DNA from: an uncultured Collinsella sp.
GTDB lineage: Bacteria; Actinomycetota; Coriobacteriia; Coriobacteriales; Coriobacteriaceae
Assembly (NCBI GenBank): GCA_902494535.1
Contig: CABUTO010000013.1
Coordinates: 1-49,317 of the forward strand
Reading direction: 5' to 3'
DNA length: 49,317 nucleotides
Each line of letters starts with the position of its first letter. The stretch's first letter is position 1. The notes beneath the pieces are model-generated. The model searched no databases. It worked only from the letters and a program-made list of their open reading frames with translations, and was not told the origin of the DNA. The position numbers and the translations under genes are program-made. Shown here in pieces: positions 18,329 to 27,351 of this stretch.

Positions 18329-18844
18329 CTAGTACTCCACTCCTTCCCTTGCACCTATCCCCTGCTTGTAGGGGTGTTTCTCGCACCGCATCTCGGTTAT
18401 GTAGTCGGCCTTCTCCACGATCTTGCGGGAAGGCGCGCGCCCGGTGAGCGCTACTTCGACGCCGCGCGCGGACATATCGAGCGCGCGGTCCACGAGCGCC
18501 TCGTCGACAAGCCCCTTCGAAAGCGCATCGAGCGCCTCGTCGAGCACGAGCAGCCCCTCCTGCGCGCCCTCGAGCTCGGCAAGCGCGGAAGCGAGGTTCC
18601 CATCGTGCAGCTCGCACGTAGCGGCAAGTTCTTCCGACGACATCGACCAGGTAAACTTGTCCGACACCTTCCCCGCGAACACGGGCACGCCGAAATGCTC
18701 GGCGAGCAGGCGCGCCTCCCCGCTTTCGCCGTCTTTCAGGAACTGCACGACGACGACGCGGCGGCCTGCGGCGAGCATGCGAAGGGCGAGGCCCATCGCC
18801 GCCGTGGTCTTGCCTTTGCCGTCGCCATGATACACGTGAATCAT
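18329..18844 (-). CDS. cobO: Corrinoid adenosyltransferase (CobA/BtuR family)
   Basis: A 171-residue protein that transfers the 5'-deoxyadenosyl group from ATP to the corrinoid cobalt. It starts MIHVYHGDGKGKTTAAMG, with the GDGKGKTT P-loop of this family, and has VVVVQFLKDGESGE and LLVLDEALDAL (Walker B). ATG 18844 overlaps the cobyric acid synthase stop as ATGA. A long upstream in-frame extension exists but is arginine-rich shadow of the neighbouring gene. Confidence 0.94.
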   Translation of the reverse strand: MIHVYHGDGKGKTTAAMGLALRMLAAGRRVVVVQFLKDGESGEARLLAEHFGVPVFAGKVSDKFTWSMSSEELAATCELHDGNLASALAELEGAQEGLLVLDEALDALSKGLVDEALVDRALDMSARGVEVALTGRAPSRKIVEKADYITEMRCEKHPYKQGIGAREGVEY

Positions 18845-20340
18845 ACGCCCTCCTCGATAATGCGGTAGACATACTCCATGTCGAGCGCTCCGCGCACGAC
18901 GTCGGCCAGGCGGTCGAACTCGCGCGCACGGTGATCGGCCGCGGACGCCGCGCCCGCAGCACCCACGACGCTCTCGGGCAGGCCGCGCATGCGCGCGAGC
19001 GAGCGCGCGAGGGCGAGCGCCACCCCCGGTTCGTCGAACAGGCCGTGGAGATAGGTTCCGAACACGTTTCCGCAGGCCGCGCCTTCTGGTTTGCCGCCAA
19101 TCGTGCCCGCAGGGGCGCAGGAGACGGTCGTTTCGCCGTCGTGAATCTCGTACCCACGCGCCGTCATGCCGTTCCACACCGAGAACGCGCCTTGGGCGCC
19201 CGTGATGCGCAGCTCCGACTGGGCGAGGCGCTTTTCCTCCTTGAACACCGTACTTGCAGGGATGAGCCCGAGCCCGCGCGCGGTGCCAGCGCCTTCCCTG
19301 CCGTGCGGGTCCGAAAGCTCGTCTCCCAAAAGCTGGTAGCCTCCGCATATGCCGAGCACCGGCGTGCCCGCGCCCGAAAGCGCGCGTACACAGGCTCCGA
19401 TGCCGCTAGCCGCAAGCCAGCGCGCGTCGTCGACCGTGGACTTCGAGCCGGGAAGCACCACCAGGTCGGGTCGGCCCAGATCGGTCGTCGAGGAAACGTA
19501 GCGCACGCCCATGCCGGGCACGCGCGAAAGCGGGTCGAAGTCGGTGAAGTTCGACAGATGCGGAAGGCGCACGACGGCGACGTCGATGACGCCGCGCGCC
19601 TCGCGGGCAGTTAGGCGCGGCGCGAGCGAGTCCTCGTCGTCCAGGTCGAGCGTAAGATACGGCACGACCCCCACGACGGGAACCCCGCACATTTTCTCGA
19701 GCGGAGCCAAACCCGGACGCAGGATTTCCACATCGCCGCGGAACTTGTTCACCATAAGCCCCCGCAAAAGCGCGCGGTCCTCGGGCGCAAGGAGCGCGAC
19801 CGTGCCGTAGAGCTGGGCAAACACCCCGCCTGGGTCGATGTCGCCCGCGAGCAGCACGGGGGAGGACACGGCGCGCGCGAGCCCCATGTTGACGATGTCG
19901 TTTTCGGCAAGGTTGATTTCGACGGGACTGCCGGCGCCCTCGATGACGATGACGTCGTTTTCCTCCGCGAGCGAATCGAACGCCTCCAAAATCTGCGGCA
20001 TGAGCGCCTTCTTTCGCGCGAAGTAGTCCCTCGCAGCGAAGGCTCCCTGCGCCTTGCCGGCCAGGATGAGCTGGCTTCGGTGATCGCTTTCGGGCTTGAG
20101 CAGGATGGGGTTCATGCGCACGTCGGGCGCGATGCCGCACGCCTCGGCCTGCATGATCTGAGCGCGCCCCATCTCGAGCCCGTCGGCCGTGACACCGCTG
20201 TTGAGCGCCATGTTCTGGCTCTTGAAGGGAGCCACGCGCAGGCCGTCCTGCGAAAGCACACGGCACAGCCCCGCCGCAAGCAGGCTCTTCCCCGCGTTCG
20301 ACATGGTGCCCTGGATCATGATGGGCTTCGCCCTACCCAC
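18841..20340 (-). CDS. cbiP: Cobyric acid synthase
   Basis: A 499-residue glutamine-dependent amidotransferase that amidates side chains b, d, e and g of cobyrinic acid a,c-diamide. The N-terminal dethiobiotin-synthetase-like ATPase has IMIQGTMSNAGKSLLAAGLCR and FKSQNMALNSG. The C-terminal class I glutamine amidotransferase has the nucleophile Cys in VLGICGGYQLLG and a late His in TYLHGLFD. The GTG start at 20340 has AAGGAGG 9 bases upstream and overlaps the preceding gene by 8 bases. The frame continues upstream without family similarity. Confidence 0.94.
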   Translation of the reverse strand: MGRAKPIMIQGTMSNAGKSLLAAGLCRVLSQDGLRVAPFKSQNMALNSGVTADGLEMGRAQIMQAEACGIAPDVRMNPILLKPESDHRSQLILAGKAQGAFAARDYFARKKALMPQILEAFDSLAEENDVIVIEGAGSPVEINLAENDIVNMGLARAVSSPVLLAGDIDPGGVFAQLYGTVALLAPEDRALLRGLMVNKFRGDVEILRPGLAPLEKMCGVPVVGVVPYLTLDLDDEDSLAPRLTAREARGVIDVAVVRLPHLSNFTDFDPLSRVPGMGVRYVSSTTDLGRPDLVVLPGSKSTVDDARWLAASGIGACVRALSGAGTPVLGICGGYQLLGDELSDPHGREGAGTARGLGLIPASTVFKEEKRLAQSELRITGAQGAFSVWNGMTARGYEIHDGETTVSCAPAGTIGGKPEGAACGNVFGTYLHGLFDEPGVALALARSLARMRGLPESVVGAAGAASAADHRAREFDRLADVVRGALDMEYVYRIIEEGV

Positions 20341-21556
20341 GGGTATCGACCTCCTTCGCCGAGCCTCGGCCATCCGCGCCCGCCATAGCGCCGCTGCAAG
20401 AAGCGCCGCCCCGTTCGTCGGGTTCGCCTTCGCCCGATGCGCCTTCCGCCCGAAGCGCGCGGCTGAACGCCATCGCAAGCCGGGCATTCTCCTTGTGCGT
20501 GCGCACGGCGACGCGGCACCAGAAACGGGACAGTATCGAAAACGAGTCGCACGTGCGGACCAAAACCCCCTGTTTATACAGGCGCTCGGGGATGTCTTTC
20601 GCCGGCGTGCGGACTAAAAGGAAGTTCGCATCCGACGGCACGACGGAAAGCCCGAGCGAGGAGAGCTCGTGGGAAAGCCACGCTCGCTCGCCCGCCAATA
20701 CATCGCGCGTGCGCGAGACGTATTCGACGTCTTCCAGGGCGGCGATGCCCGCGGCCTCGGCGACCGAGGAGACGGGCCACGCCTGCCCCGCCCGACGAAT
20801 CCCCTCGATGAGTTGGGCGTTTCCGCTGATCAGATACCCCAACCGCAACCCTGCCATTCCGTAGAGCTTGGTGAACGCGGAGAGCACGGCCACATGGTGC
20901 GAACACGCGGCGCGTGCGGCCACGCTCCTTTCGCGGGCGTCGGGCGCAAATCCGAGGAAGCACTCGTCCACGACGAGCAGCGCGCCCACCTGCTCGCAGC
21001 GGCAAGCCGCGGCATCGATCACGCGGGGGTCGACGAGGCGCCCCGTCGGGTTGTTCGGATTGCAGAGGTACGCCACGTCTCCCGGCCCCTCGATCGCGCG
21101 GGCGAAGGAGGCGGGCACGTCGAAGTCATCCGCCTCGGAGAGCGGGAACTCCTGCACGCATGCACCGTAGTACGATGCCGCCTCCGCATATTCAGAGAAC
21201 GTCGGCGCGCACACGACGATGCGTTTCGGGCGTACCGCCGCGGCGAGCCGCCAGATGATGTCAGACGCGCCCGCGCCGCAGACGATAGTATCTTCGGGAA
21301 TGCCCTGGGCGCGCCCTAGGGCGCGAACGAGAGCGAGGCTTTCCCTATCGGGGTAGGCGTCGATTCGAGAAAGCGCCTTGCAAGCTGCGGCGACGGCGCG
21401 CGGCGAGGGGCCTGCCGGATTCACGTTCACCGAGAAGTCAATGAGGTCGGAGGCGCCCCCTTCGCAAGCGATGCCGAGCGATTGCGAGCTGCCCCCATGC
21501 GTACGGGCGCGCAGGATTCCCCCGGCAGCTTGGGGCGCGGCGTGGTCTTCCCTCAT
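20333..21556 (-). CDS. cobD: L-threonine-O-3-phosphate decarboxylase, aminotransferase family
   Basis: A 407-residue PLP enzyme of the class I/II aminotransferase fold, expected to make (R)-1-amino-2-propanol phosphate for the nucleotide loop. Seen are HGGSSQSLG, DFSVNVNPAGPSP, the PLP-phosphate region CGAGASDIIWRL, LCNPNNPTGRLV, VVDECFLGFA, and the PLP lysine in SAFTKLYGMAGLRLGYL. A C-terminal extension of about 40 residues rich in Gly, Ser and Asp is unusual. ATG 21556 overlaps the cbiB stop as ATGA. Distinguishing it from a histidinol-phosphate aminotransferase relies on the operon context and the HGG and NVNP motifs. Confidence 0.88.
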   Translation of the reverse strand: MREDHAAPQAAGGILRARTHGGSSQSLGIACEGGASDLIDFSVNVNPAGPSPRAVAAACKALSRIDAYPDRESLALVRALGRAQGIPEDTIVCGAGASDIIWRLAAAVRPKRIVVCAPTFSEYAEAASYYGACVQEFPLSEADDFDVPASFARAIEGPGDVAYLCNPNNPTGRLVDPRVIDAAACRCEQVGALLVVDECFLGFAPDARERSVAARAACSHHVAVLSAFTKLYGMAGLRLGYLISGNAQLIEGIRRAGQAWPVSSVAEAAGIAALEDVEYVSRTRDVLAGERAWLSHELSSLGLSVVPSDANFLLVRTPAKDIPERLYKQGVLVRTCDSFSILSRFWCRVAVRTHKENARLAMAFSRALRAEGASGEGEPDERGGASCSGAMAGADGRGSAKEVDTRG

Positions 21557-22527
21557 GCCATCGCCCCCACGGCGAGCACGACCGCCGCGCGCGCGGCGCC
21601 GAAGACGACGAGCGCGCATACGGACGCGGCGAGCATGAGCCTTGTCGCCCGTGCGATGTCGCCCCACTCGATTTCGCGGGACGCGTCGCCTATCGTCGGT
21701 TTCTCAACGAGCTTGCCGAAATACACCGCGGGTCCCGCCAGGCGCAGCCCGAGCGCGCCCGCGCACGCTGACTCGGTCTGCGCCGAGTTGGGGCTCGCAT
21801 GGCGACGCCTGTCGCGGCGCCAGATGCGCGCCGCCCCGCGCGCGTCGAGCCCGACGATCGGGCACACGGCGATCATGAGCAGGGCCGATAAGCGCGAGGG
21901 AATCCAGTTCACCGCATCGTCGAGGCGCGCCGAGGCGCAGCCGAAGTCGATGTAGCGCTCATTTTTGTAGCCCACCATGCTGTCGAGCGTGTTCACCGCC
22001 TTGTACGCCATGCCCAAGGGCGCACCCCCGATCATAAGGTAGAAAAGCGGCGCGATGACGCCGTCGCTCGCGTTCTCCGCCACCGTTTCCACGGCGGCGC
22101 GCGCAACGCCCTGCTCGTCGAGAACAGACGTGTCGCGTCCCACGATGAGCCCGACGGCTTCGCGAGCCGCGACAAGGCCGCCCTTCGAGAACGCGCGGGC
22201 CACGGCCAGGCTCTGGCGGCGAAGCTCGCATGCCGCGAGAATCTGATAGCTTGCCCATGCCTCGGCCACGAAGCGCAAGCCGGAGTGAACCATGCCGCAA
22301 AGATGCAGGATTCCCCAGGTCAAAAGCCCACACGCAGGCGGAAGCGCCACGGCGAGCACAAGCCCTGCGGCGCGCGTGCCCGCGGACGTTTGCGGGAATG
22401 CGCCCCGCAGGCGGCCTTCGGCCCACGTGATCGCGCGCCCCATAGCGACGACGGGATGGGGAAGCCAGCGCGGGTCGCCGAAGGCAAGGTCGGCCGCGAA
22501 CCCGGCGGCGACGGCAAGAATCGTCAT
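21553..22527 (-). CDS. cbiB: Adenosylcobinamide-phosphate synthase, membrane protein
   Basis: A 324-residue membrane enzyme that attaches aminopropanol phosphate to adenosylcobyric acid. The family signature FAADLAFGDPRWLPHPVVAMG is at the N-terminus. ENASDGVIAPLFYL, AYKAVNTLDSMVGYKNERY and NWIPSRLSALLM follow, with four to five hydrophobic segments. ATG 22527 overlaps the upstream stop by one base (TGATG). It lies between the CobU/phosphatase fusion and the decarboxylase that supplies its substrate. One long segment after SARIW is arginine-rich but stays in frame. Confidence 0.92.
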   Translation of the reverse strand: MTILAVAAGFAADLAFGDPRWLPHPVVAMGRAITWAEGRLRGAFPQTSAGTRAAGLVLAVALPPACGLLTWGILHLCGMVHSGLRFVAEAWASYQILAACELRRQSLAVARAFSKGGLVAAREAVGLIVGRDTSVLDEQGVARAAVETVAENASDGVIAPLFYLMIGGAPLGMAYKAVNTLDSMVGYKNERYIDFGCASARLDDAVNWIPSRLSALLMIAVCPIVGLDARGAARIWRRDRRRHASPNSAQTESACAGALGLRLAGPAVYFGKLVEKPTIGDASREIEWGDIARATRLMLAASVCALVVFGAARAAVVLAVGAMA

Positions 22528-23528
22528 CACCGGGCATCGCCCCCCGAAGCGGGGCGAACGTCGCGAAGGCAGCGCCCATCCCAGGTGGCGGCCCATGCAC
22601 CACCCGGCTCGGTATGCACGTCGAAGTATCCCATTTTCGGGACAGCTAGCTCGGAGAGCAGCGCTTTCACGGTACCCGCGTGAACGACGAAGACGGCGCG
22701 CCAACTCCCCTGGGCGCGCTCCGATTCGCACGCCTCCCGAAACGCCGCGACGACGCGGCGGGTGAAATCGCTCTTGCCCTCGCCATGCGGGCAGCGCGTC
22801 TCACACCAGGAGTCTACCCAGGCGCGGTAACGCGCATCCTCTTTAAGTTCGGCGGCGCTTCGCCCCTCGAAGTCGCCGAAATCTATCTCGCGCAGACCGG
22901 GGCACGCCATAAGCTCCGCGTTCGGGAAGAGAATGCGTGCCGTCTGGTCGGTGCGGGCCATGCCGCTCGTGATAACACGGAACACGTCACGATCGCACGC
23001 GAGGTCGCGCAAAGCGCGCTCGCCCGCGCTCGACAGGGGCTCGTCGGTGCCCGCCCCGCTGTAGCGATGGTCTTCCGTGCCCGCCGTGGCACCATGGCGC
23101 ACGAAGATGACTTCCAAAGGCGCGCCCGCGCCCAGCGTCCCTCGAGGCGCATCGGCAAGGTTTCCTTTGATGACCTGGGGAATCCCGCACGTCATGCGCA
23201 CGACGACGTCGGCGCGCGCAGCGAGCGCGCATCCCAGGCGCCCCGCGCGCTCGCGCCATTGGGCGTCTTCCGCACGCATAGGGACGACCCCCGAGCCGAC
23301 CAAGGTCAGAATCACTGCGTCGAAGCCAATCAGCCGCTCGAGCGCCCGGTCAGCGTCGAGCGTGCGTACGAGTTCCTCAGCACGGTACGCGACACGGCCG
23401 GCAAAAACCGCGGGCACGACGCCCTCCGCAAGCTGCGCCGCGTCGACGAAATCGTCCGCCGCGAACCCGAGCTTTTCGCGCACGAAGGCCCTCTTCCCCG
23501 AATGCGCGCCACCTACCACGAGCATCAT
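22527..23528 (-). CDS. Fusion of a CobU-like domain and a CobC-type histidine phosphatase
   Basis: A 333-residue protein. Residues 1 to about 140 resemble CobU (adenosylcobinamide kinase/guanylyltransferase): a P-loop VVGGAHSGKRAF, GSGVVPMRAED, and CGIPQVIKG. This domain is short and lacks the HR-type guanylylation segment visible in the separate CobU at 24289-24837. From about residue 150 a histidine phosphatase domain begins EVIFVRHGATAG, with the catalytic His and Arg, a second Arg in SGMARTDQTA, and a late His in VFVVHAGTVK. That domain fits alpha-ribazole-5'-phosphate or adenosylcobalamin-phosphate phosphatase. The start overlaps the cobS stop (ATGA). The role of the first domain is unclear. 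Confidence 0.82.
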   Translation of the reverse strand: MMLVVGGAHSGKRAFVREKLGFAADDFVDAAQLAEGVVPAVFAGRVAYRAEELVRTLDADRALERLIGFDAVILTLVGSGVVPMRAEDAQWRERAGRLGCALAARADVVVRMTCGIPQVIKGNLADAPRGTLGAGAPLEVIFVRHGATAGTEDHRYSGAGTDEPLSSAGERALRDLACDRDVFRVITSGMARTDQTARILFPNAELMACPGLREIDFGDFEGRSAAELKEDARYRAWVDSWCETRCPHGEGKSDFTRRVVAAFREACESERAQGSWRAVFVVHAGTVKALLSELAVPKMGYFDVHTEPGGAWAATWDGRCLRDVRPASGGDAR

Positions 23529-24292
23529 AGGAGCATGCCCCCCGCCACCAGCATGGCAAGCATCGCGAGCTCGGCCCATTGCAGAAACCATCCGGCCAAA
23601 TCCCCCGTCACCCCGCCGAAGCGGGACAGGGCAACATGGCGATACCACGCGAGCGCCAAAAGCCCCGCCACCGCCATAAGGGCGCCGACGGCCCGAGCGC
23701 ACGCGACCATCCCTGCAGCCGAAGCCGCAGCGAAAGCGCAAAGCGGCACGACGATCGCCGCGCGCTTCTTCGAAGGCGAGAGTCCCGCGGCCATGCCGTC
23801 CGCCCGCGCGGCAGGCCAACATTCAACGGCGAGCCCCGAAAGCGCGCGGGAGAACACGAGCGAGCACAGAAGCGCAAGGAACGTCCCCGCCGTAAGCGGC
23901 AGCGCGGTGAACAGGGAAAACTGCAGAATAAGGTACACGACAACACCGATGACCCCGAAGGCGCCCGCCCGCGGGTCGTGCATGATCTCGAGCTTTCGTT
24001 CGCGCGGGGCCCAACTTGCAAGCGCATCGGAGGTGTCGCAGAGCCCGTCTAGGTGGATGCCTCCCGTCACCGCCACAGGCAGCGCCACGAGCACGGCCGC
24101 GACGATGGTCGCGGGCACGCCGAACAGGTTCGCCATGTACCCCCACGCCGTCATGAGGAAGCCTTCCGCAACGCCCACCAGGGGAAACGCGGCAAGCGCA
24201 TGGGTTGATCCGAAATCGGTCCAGGTCGATTTCGGGACGGGGATGCGCGAGAACGTTCCGAACGCCGCGCCGATTGCCTCTGCTATCTTCAC
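23525..24292 (-). CDS. cobS: Adenosylcobinamide-GDP ribazoletransferase
   Basis: A 255-residue polytopic membrane protein that joins alpha-ribazole (phosphate) to adenosylcobinamide-GDP, the last ring-assembly step. Family stretches are FSRIPVP near the N-terminus, the metal-binding motif GGIHLDGLCDTSDAL, and RKLEIMHDPRAGAFGVIG. Several Ala/Leu/Val-rich membrane segments follow. The GTG start at 24292 overlaps the cobU stop as GTGA. Confidence 0.93.
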   Translation of the reverse strand: MKIAEAIGAAFGTFSRIPVPKSTWTDFGSTHALAAFPLVGVAEGFLMTAWGYMANLFGVPATIVAAVLVALPVAVTGGIHLDGLCDTSDALASWAPRERKLEIMHDPRAGAFGVIGVVVYLILQFSLFTALPLTAGTFLALLCSLVFSRALSGLAVECWPAARADGMAAGLSPSKKRAAIVVPLCAFAAASAAGMVACARAVGALMAVAGLLALAWYRHVALSRFGGVTGDLAGWFLQWAELAMLAMLVAGGMLL

Positions 24293-24837
24293 CTTGTAGG
24301 CCCTTCGCCTTTCATCCACACGGGAATCCCGCACACCACTTCGACTGCGCGGTCGGCCAGCGCCGCCACGCCCGCGTTCACGCGCGCAAGCGCGCGCCTC
24401 CATGCCTCGGTCCCCTCATCGTAGCGCATCCCATCGGCGAACACGTCGACGGAGACCACCACCGTATACGCAGCGGCCTGAGCGAGCCGTTCGATGCCTC
24501 CGAGCACCTCGCGCGCCGCAGCGTCGGGGTCACGTGGGGACAAGCCGCCTTCCGCGAAAAGCTCGTTCGCAACCAGGTTGCCCACGTCCTCCAAAAGAAG
24601 CGTGCAGCCGCACGGAAGCCCGGACACTGCGGCGCCCACGTCACGCGTTCGCTCGAGGGTGGAAAACCCCTTGCCCTCGCGCAGCGCCCGATGGCGCGCG
24701 ATGCGGCGGGCGCCCTCTTCCCCGAAGGGCTCCATCGTTGCCAGGTACACGCGGGATCCGTCGTGCCCGAGGCACAGGGACTCGGCGTAGGCGCTCTTGC
24801 CGCTCGCGGCGGCGCCGATGACGAGCGTTACCGTCAT
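24289..24837 (-). CDS. cobU: Adenosylcobinamide kinase / guanylyltransferase
   Basis: A 182-residue protein with the CobU layout: P-loop LVIGAAASGKSAYAE, ATMEPFGEEGARRIARHRALR with the His expected to carry GMP, LLLEDVGNLVANELF, and VVCGIPVWMKG at the end. The usual GVVP segment is replaced by SVDVFADGMRYDEGTE. ATG 24837 overlaps the cobT stop as ATGA. It is the better preserved of two CobU-like domains in this operon and probably provides the kinase and guanylyl transfer. Confidence 0.9.
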   Translation of the reverse strand: MTVTLVIGAAASGKSAYAESLCLGHDGSRVYLATMEPFGEEGARRIARHRALREGKGFSTLERTRDVGAAVSGLPCGCTLLLEDVGNLVANELFAEGGLSPRDPDAAAREVLGGIERLAQAAAYTVVVSVDVFADGMRYDEGTEAWRRALARVNAGVAALADRAVEVVCGIPVWMKGEGPTR

Positions 24838-25976
24838 TTCCCGGCCTCGAAATGCTCGTAAGCAGCCATGCCAGTCGCCGTGAACGTCTTCCCATCCCGG
24901 TACACGCGCAGCGCCGAATCCAGAAGGGGCAGATACGCCATGGCGCCCGCGCCCTCGCCCAAGTGCATGCCTGCGTCGAGGGGTGCCTTTATGCCGAGCT
25001 CGCGAAGGAGCTCCTGGCTTGCGGGTTCGCTTGATGTGTGGGTGCCCACGAGGTAACCCAAGGCGTTGGGGCACAGGCGCGCCGCGCACAGGGCCGCCGT
25101 GCAGGATATGACCCCGTCGAGGAGCGCCGGCGCCTTCGAGGCCGCGGCCCCCAGGTAGAAACCGCACATCGCCGCGATGTCGAAGCCGCCCACCTTCGAG
25201 AGCACGTCGATCGGGTCGGCGGGATCGGGCGAGTTCGCGTCGATAGCGCGCTCGACCACGTCGCGCTTGCGCGCGAGCGAGGCGTCCGAGAGCCCCGCGC
25301 CGCGCCCGACGAGACTCCGCGCGTCCGTCCGGAGGAGCACTGCGGCCACCGCCGCCGAGGTGGTCGTGTTGCCGATGCCCATCTCGCCCGCGGCGAGAAG
25401 GCGCACGCCGGCGCGGGCAAGCCCGCACGCGACGGCGATTCCGACCTCGATCGCGCGCACGGCCCCATCGCGAGACATAGCGGGGCCGTACGCGATGTTG
25501 CCGCTCCCCCGCCGCACGTTCGCGCGCACCATGCGCGCGTCTTCTATGCCCCAGGCCATACCCACGTCGACGGGCACGACCTCGGCACCCGCGAACGCCG
25601 CCATGCGGCAGGCGCTCGTGGCCCCCTCGCACATGTTGCGCGCGACGACTCGCGTCACGTCTTGCCCGCTTTGCGACACGCCTTCGGCAACGACCCCGTT
25701 GTCGGAGAAGAATACCGCGAGCGCACGGGGAAACTCGACCACCTCGGCGCTCCCCTGAGCTGCGGCGATACACGCGACGGCGTCTTCAAAGTCGCCCAAT
25801 CCCCCCAAGGGGTGCGCGATGGAGTCCCACGCGGCGTACGCGACGGCGCGGGCGCACTCGTCTGCGGGCGCAATCCGGGAGAGCGCGGCTTCGAGCACGG
25901 CGCCCGGCGCCGACGAGAACGCGCGCTCGACTTCCTCGCGGATGCAGGCAAGCGCGGTTTCGGTTGCTTCAGCCAT
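24834..25976 (-). CDS. cobT: Nicotinate-nucleotide:dimethylbenzimidazole phosphoribosyltransferase
   Basis: A 380-residue protein that activates the lower ligand base as alpha-ribazole 5'-phosphate. The characteristic stretches are FFSDNGVVAEGVSQ, LLAAGEMGIGNTTTSAAVAA, LVGRGAGLSD, VGGFDIAAMCGFYLGAA, and the catalytic-type Glu near LDAGMHLGEGAGAM. The start at 25976 has GAGAGGAG five bases upstream and overlaps the cbiA end by 8 bases. Its presence shows that the cluster completes a nucleotide-loop cobamide; which base is used cannot be told from sequence. Confidence 0.93.
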   Translation of the reverse strand: MAEATETALACIREEVERAFSSAPGAVLEAALSRIAPADECARAVAYAAWDSIAHPLGGLGDFEDAVACIAAAQGSAEVVEFPRALAVFFSDNGVVAEGVSQSGQDVTRVVARNMCEGATSACRMAAFAGAEVVPVDVGMAWGIEDARMVRANVRRGSGNIAYGPAMSRDGAVRAIEVGIAVACGLARAGVRLLAAGEMGIGNTTTSAAVAAVLLRTDARSLVGRGAGLSDASLARKRDVVERAIDANSPDPADPIDVLSKVGGFDIAAMCGFYLGAAASKAPALLDGVISCTAALCAARLCPNALGYLVGTHTSSEPASQELLRELGIKAPLDAGMHLGEGAGAMAYLPLLDSALRVYRDGKTFTATGMAAYEHFEAGK

Positions 25977-27351
25977 GCCGTCTCCTCTCTGCGAACGACG
26001 CTGCGGCAGACGCGAACGCGCGCGCAACGTCGGGGTTCGCAGGATAGTACACATGCGGGAAGCCCGCAACCAGGGACGGGGTGGTCGTCATGCACGGCCA
26101 GCTCTTGTCGCGCCGGGGCTTCTGCGCCCAGAAGTCGCCGCCCGGGCAGGTGGACTGCCAGTAGTGGAACTCGTGCGCGCGGATGCGTGTGCCGCGCGGC
26201 CCGTAGAGCCCGTCGCGTTGAGAAGTGAGCTCCACGTACCCGAAATGGGACAGCCTTCCCCCGTTCTCGCTTACGCCCTCAAGGGCGCCCGCAACAGGCC
26301 AGCGCCGCCCCTCGCTATCGGCGATTTCGCGCTGCAGATACAGAAACCCACCGCATTCGGCGACCGTCGGCATGCCAGATTCCACCGCGCGCCGCACCGC
26401 CTCGCGCATCGGCGCGTTCTCGGAGAGCTGCCGCGCATGGAGCTCCGGGTAGCCGCCCCCCAGATAGAGGGCGCTTGTCCCCCGGGGCAACTCGCTATCA
26501 CACAGGGGGCTGAAAAAGGCCAGCTCGCAACCCAGGTCCTCGAGCGCGCGCAGGTTCTCCTCGTAGTAAAACGAGAACGCCTCGTCACGCGCGACGGCGA
26601 CGATGGGCCGCGCTCCCGCGATCGGCTCCAACCGATAAGGTTCCTCGCAGATATCGGGTGCCGTCGCCGCTATTTCAAGCAAGCGGTCGACGTTGACGCT
26701 CTTTTCCACCAGCTCGGCCATCTTGTCGATGCGCGCGGAGAGCTGCTTGACTTCGTCGGCGGTCACAAGCCCCAGATGCCGGCTTTCGAGCGAGAACGCC
26801 TCGTCGGCGGGAATATTACCCAAAACCGCGACGCCCGTGTGCTTCTCGATCGCAGGCGCCGCGTAGGCGCAGGCAGCGGCGCTCGTCTTGTTCAGCACGA
26901 CGCCGCGCACGTTCGCACAAGGCAGGAACTCGGCGATGCCGCGGATTACGGCGGCGAGCGATAAAGACGCCCCGCGCCCGTTCACCACTAAAACGACCGG
27001 CGTTTCCGTGTCGCGCGCAACCTGGTAGCTGCTCGCGTCGGCCACGCCGGGCGCCATGCCGTCGTAGAAGCCCATGACCCCCTCGAGCACCGCGACATCC
27101 GCGCCCGCGGCGCCGCGTGCGAGCAGGGCGCGCAGCGTCGGGGCGTCGGTGAAGAAGCCGTCTAAGTTGCCCGAGCGCGCACCCACGACGCGGCGATGAA
27201 AGAGCGGGTCAATGTAGTCGGGGCCGCATTTGAAGGCCGCGCATGCAAGGCCGCGGCGCGCGAACGCGCGCAGGAGCGCGCACGTTACGACCGTCTTGCC
27301 GCTCCCACTCGAGGGTGCAGCGACCATGAAGCGCGGGATGGACGTGCTCAC
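25969..27351 (-). CDS. cbiA: Cobyrinate a,c-diamide synthase
   Basis: A 460-residue glutamine-dependent amidotransferase acting on side chains a and c. The N-terminal ATPase has FMVAAPSSGSGKTVVTCALL, FKCGPDYIDPLFH and EGVMGFYDG. The C-terminal glutaminase has YLGGGYPELHARQL, the nucleophile Cys in TVAECGGFLYLQ, and RAHEFHYW. The GTG start at 27351 overlaps the cbiET stop as GTGA. Confidence 0.94.
   Translation of the reverse strand: MSTSIPRFMVAAPSSGSGKTVVTCALLRAFARRGLACAAFKCGPDYIDPLFHRRVVGARSGNLDGFFTDAPTLRALLARGAAGADVAVLEGVMGFYDGMAPGVADASSYQVARDTETPVVLVVNGRGASLSLAAVIRGIAEFLPCANVRGVVLNKTSAAACAYAAPAIEKHTGVAVLGNIPADEAFSLESRHLGLVTADEVKQLSARIDKMAELVEKSVNVDRLLEIAATAPDICEEPYRLEPIAGARPIVAVARDEAFSFYYEENLRALEDLGCELAFFSPLCDSELPRGTSALYLGGGYPELHARQLSENAPMREAVRRAVESGMPTVAECGGFLYLQREIADSEGRRWPVAGALEGVSENGGRLSHFGYVELTSQRDGLYGPRGTRIRAHEFHYWQSTCPGGDFWAQKPRRDKSWPCMTTTPSLVAGFPHVYYPANPDVARAFASAAASFAERRRHG

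Noticed and set aside
22680..24299. 539-codon plus-strand open frame
   Set aside because: It is antisense to the CobU/phosphatase fusion and cobS, has arginine-rich composition, and shows no recognisable domain.
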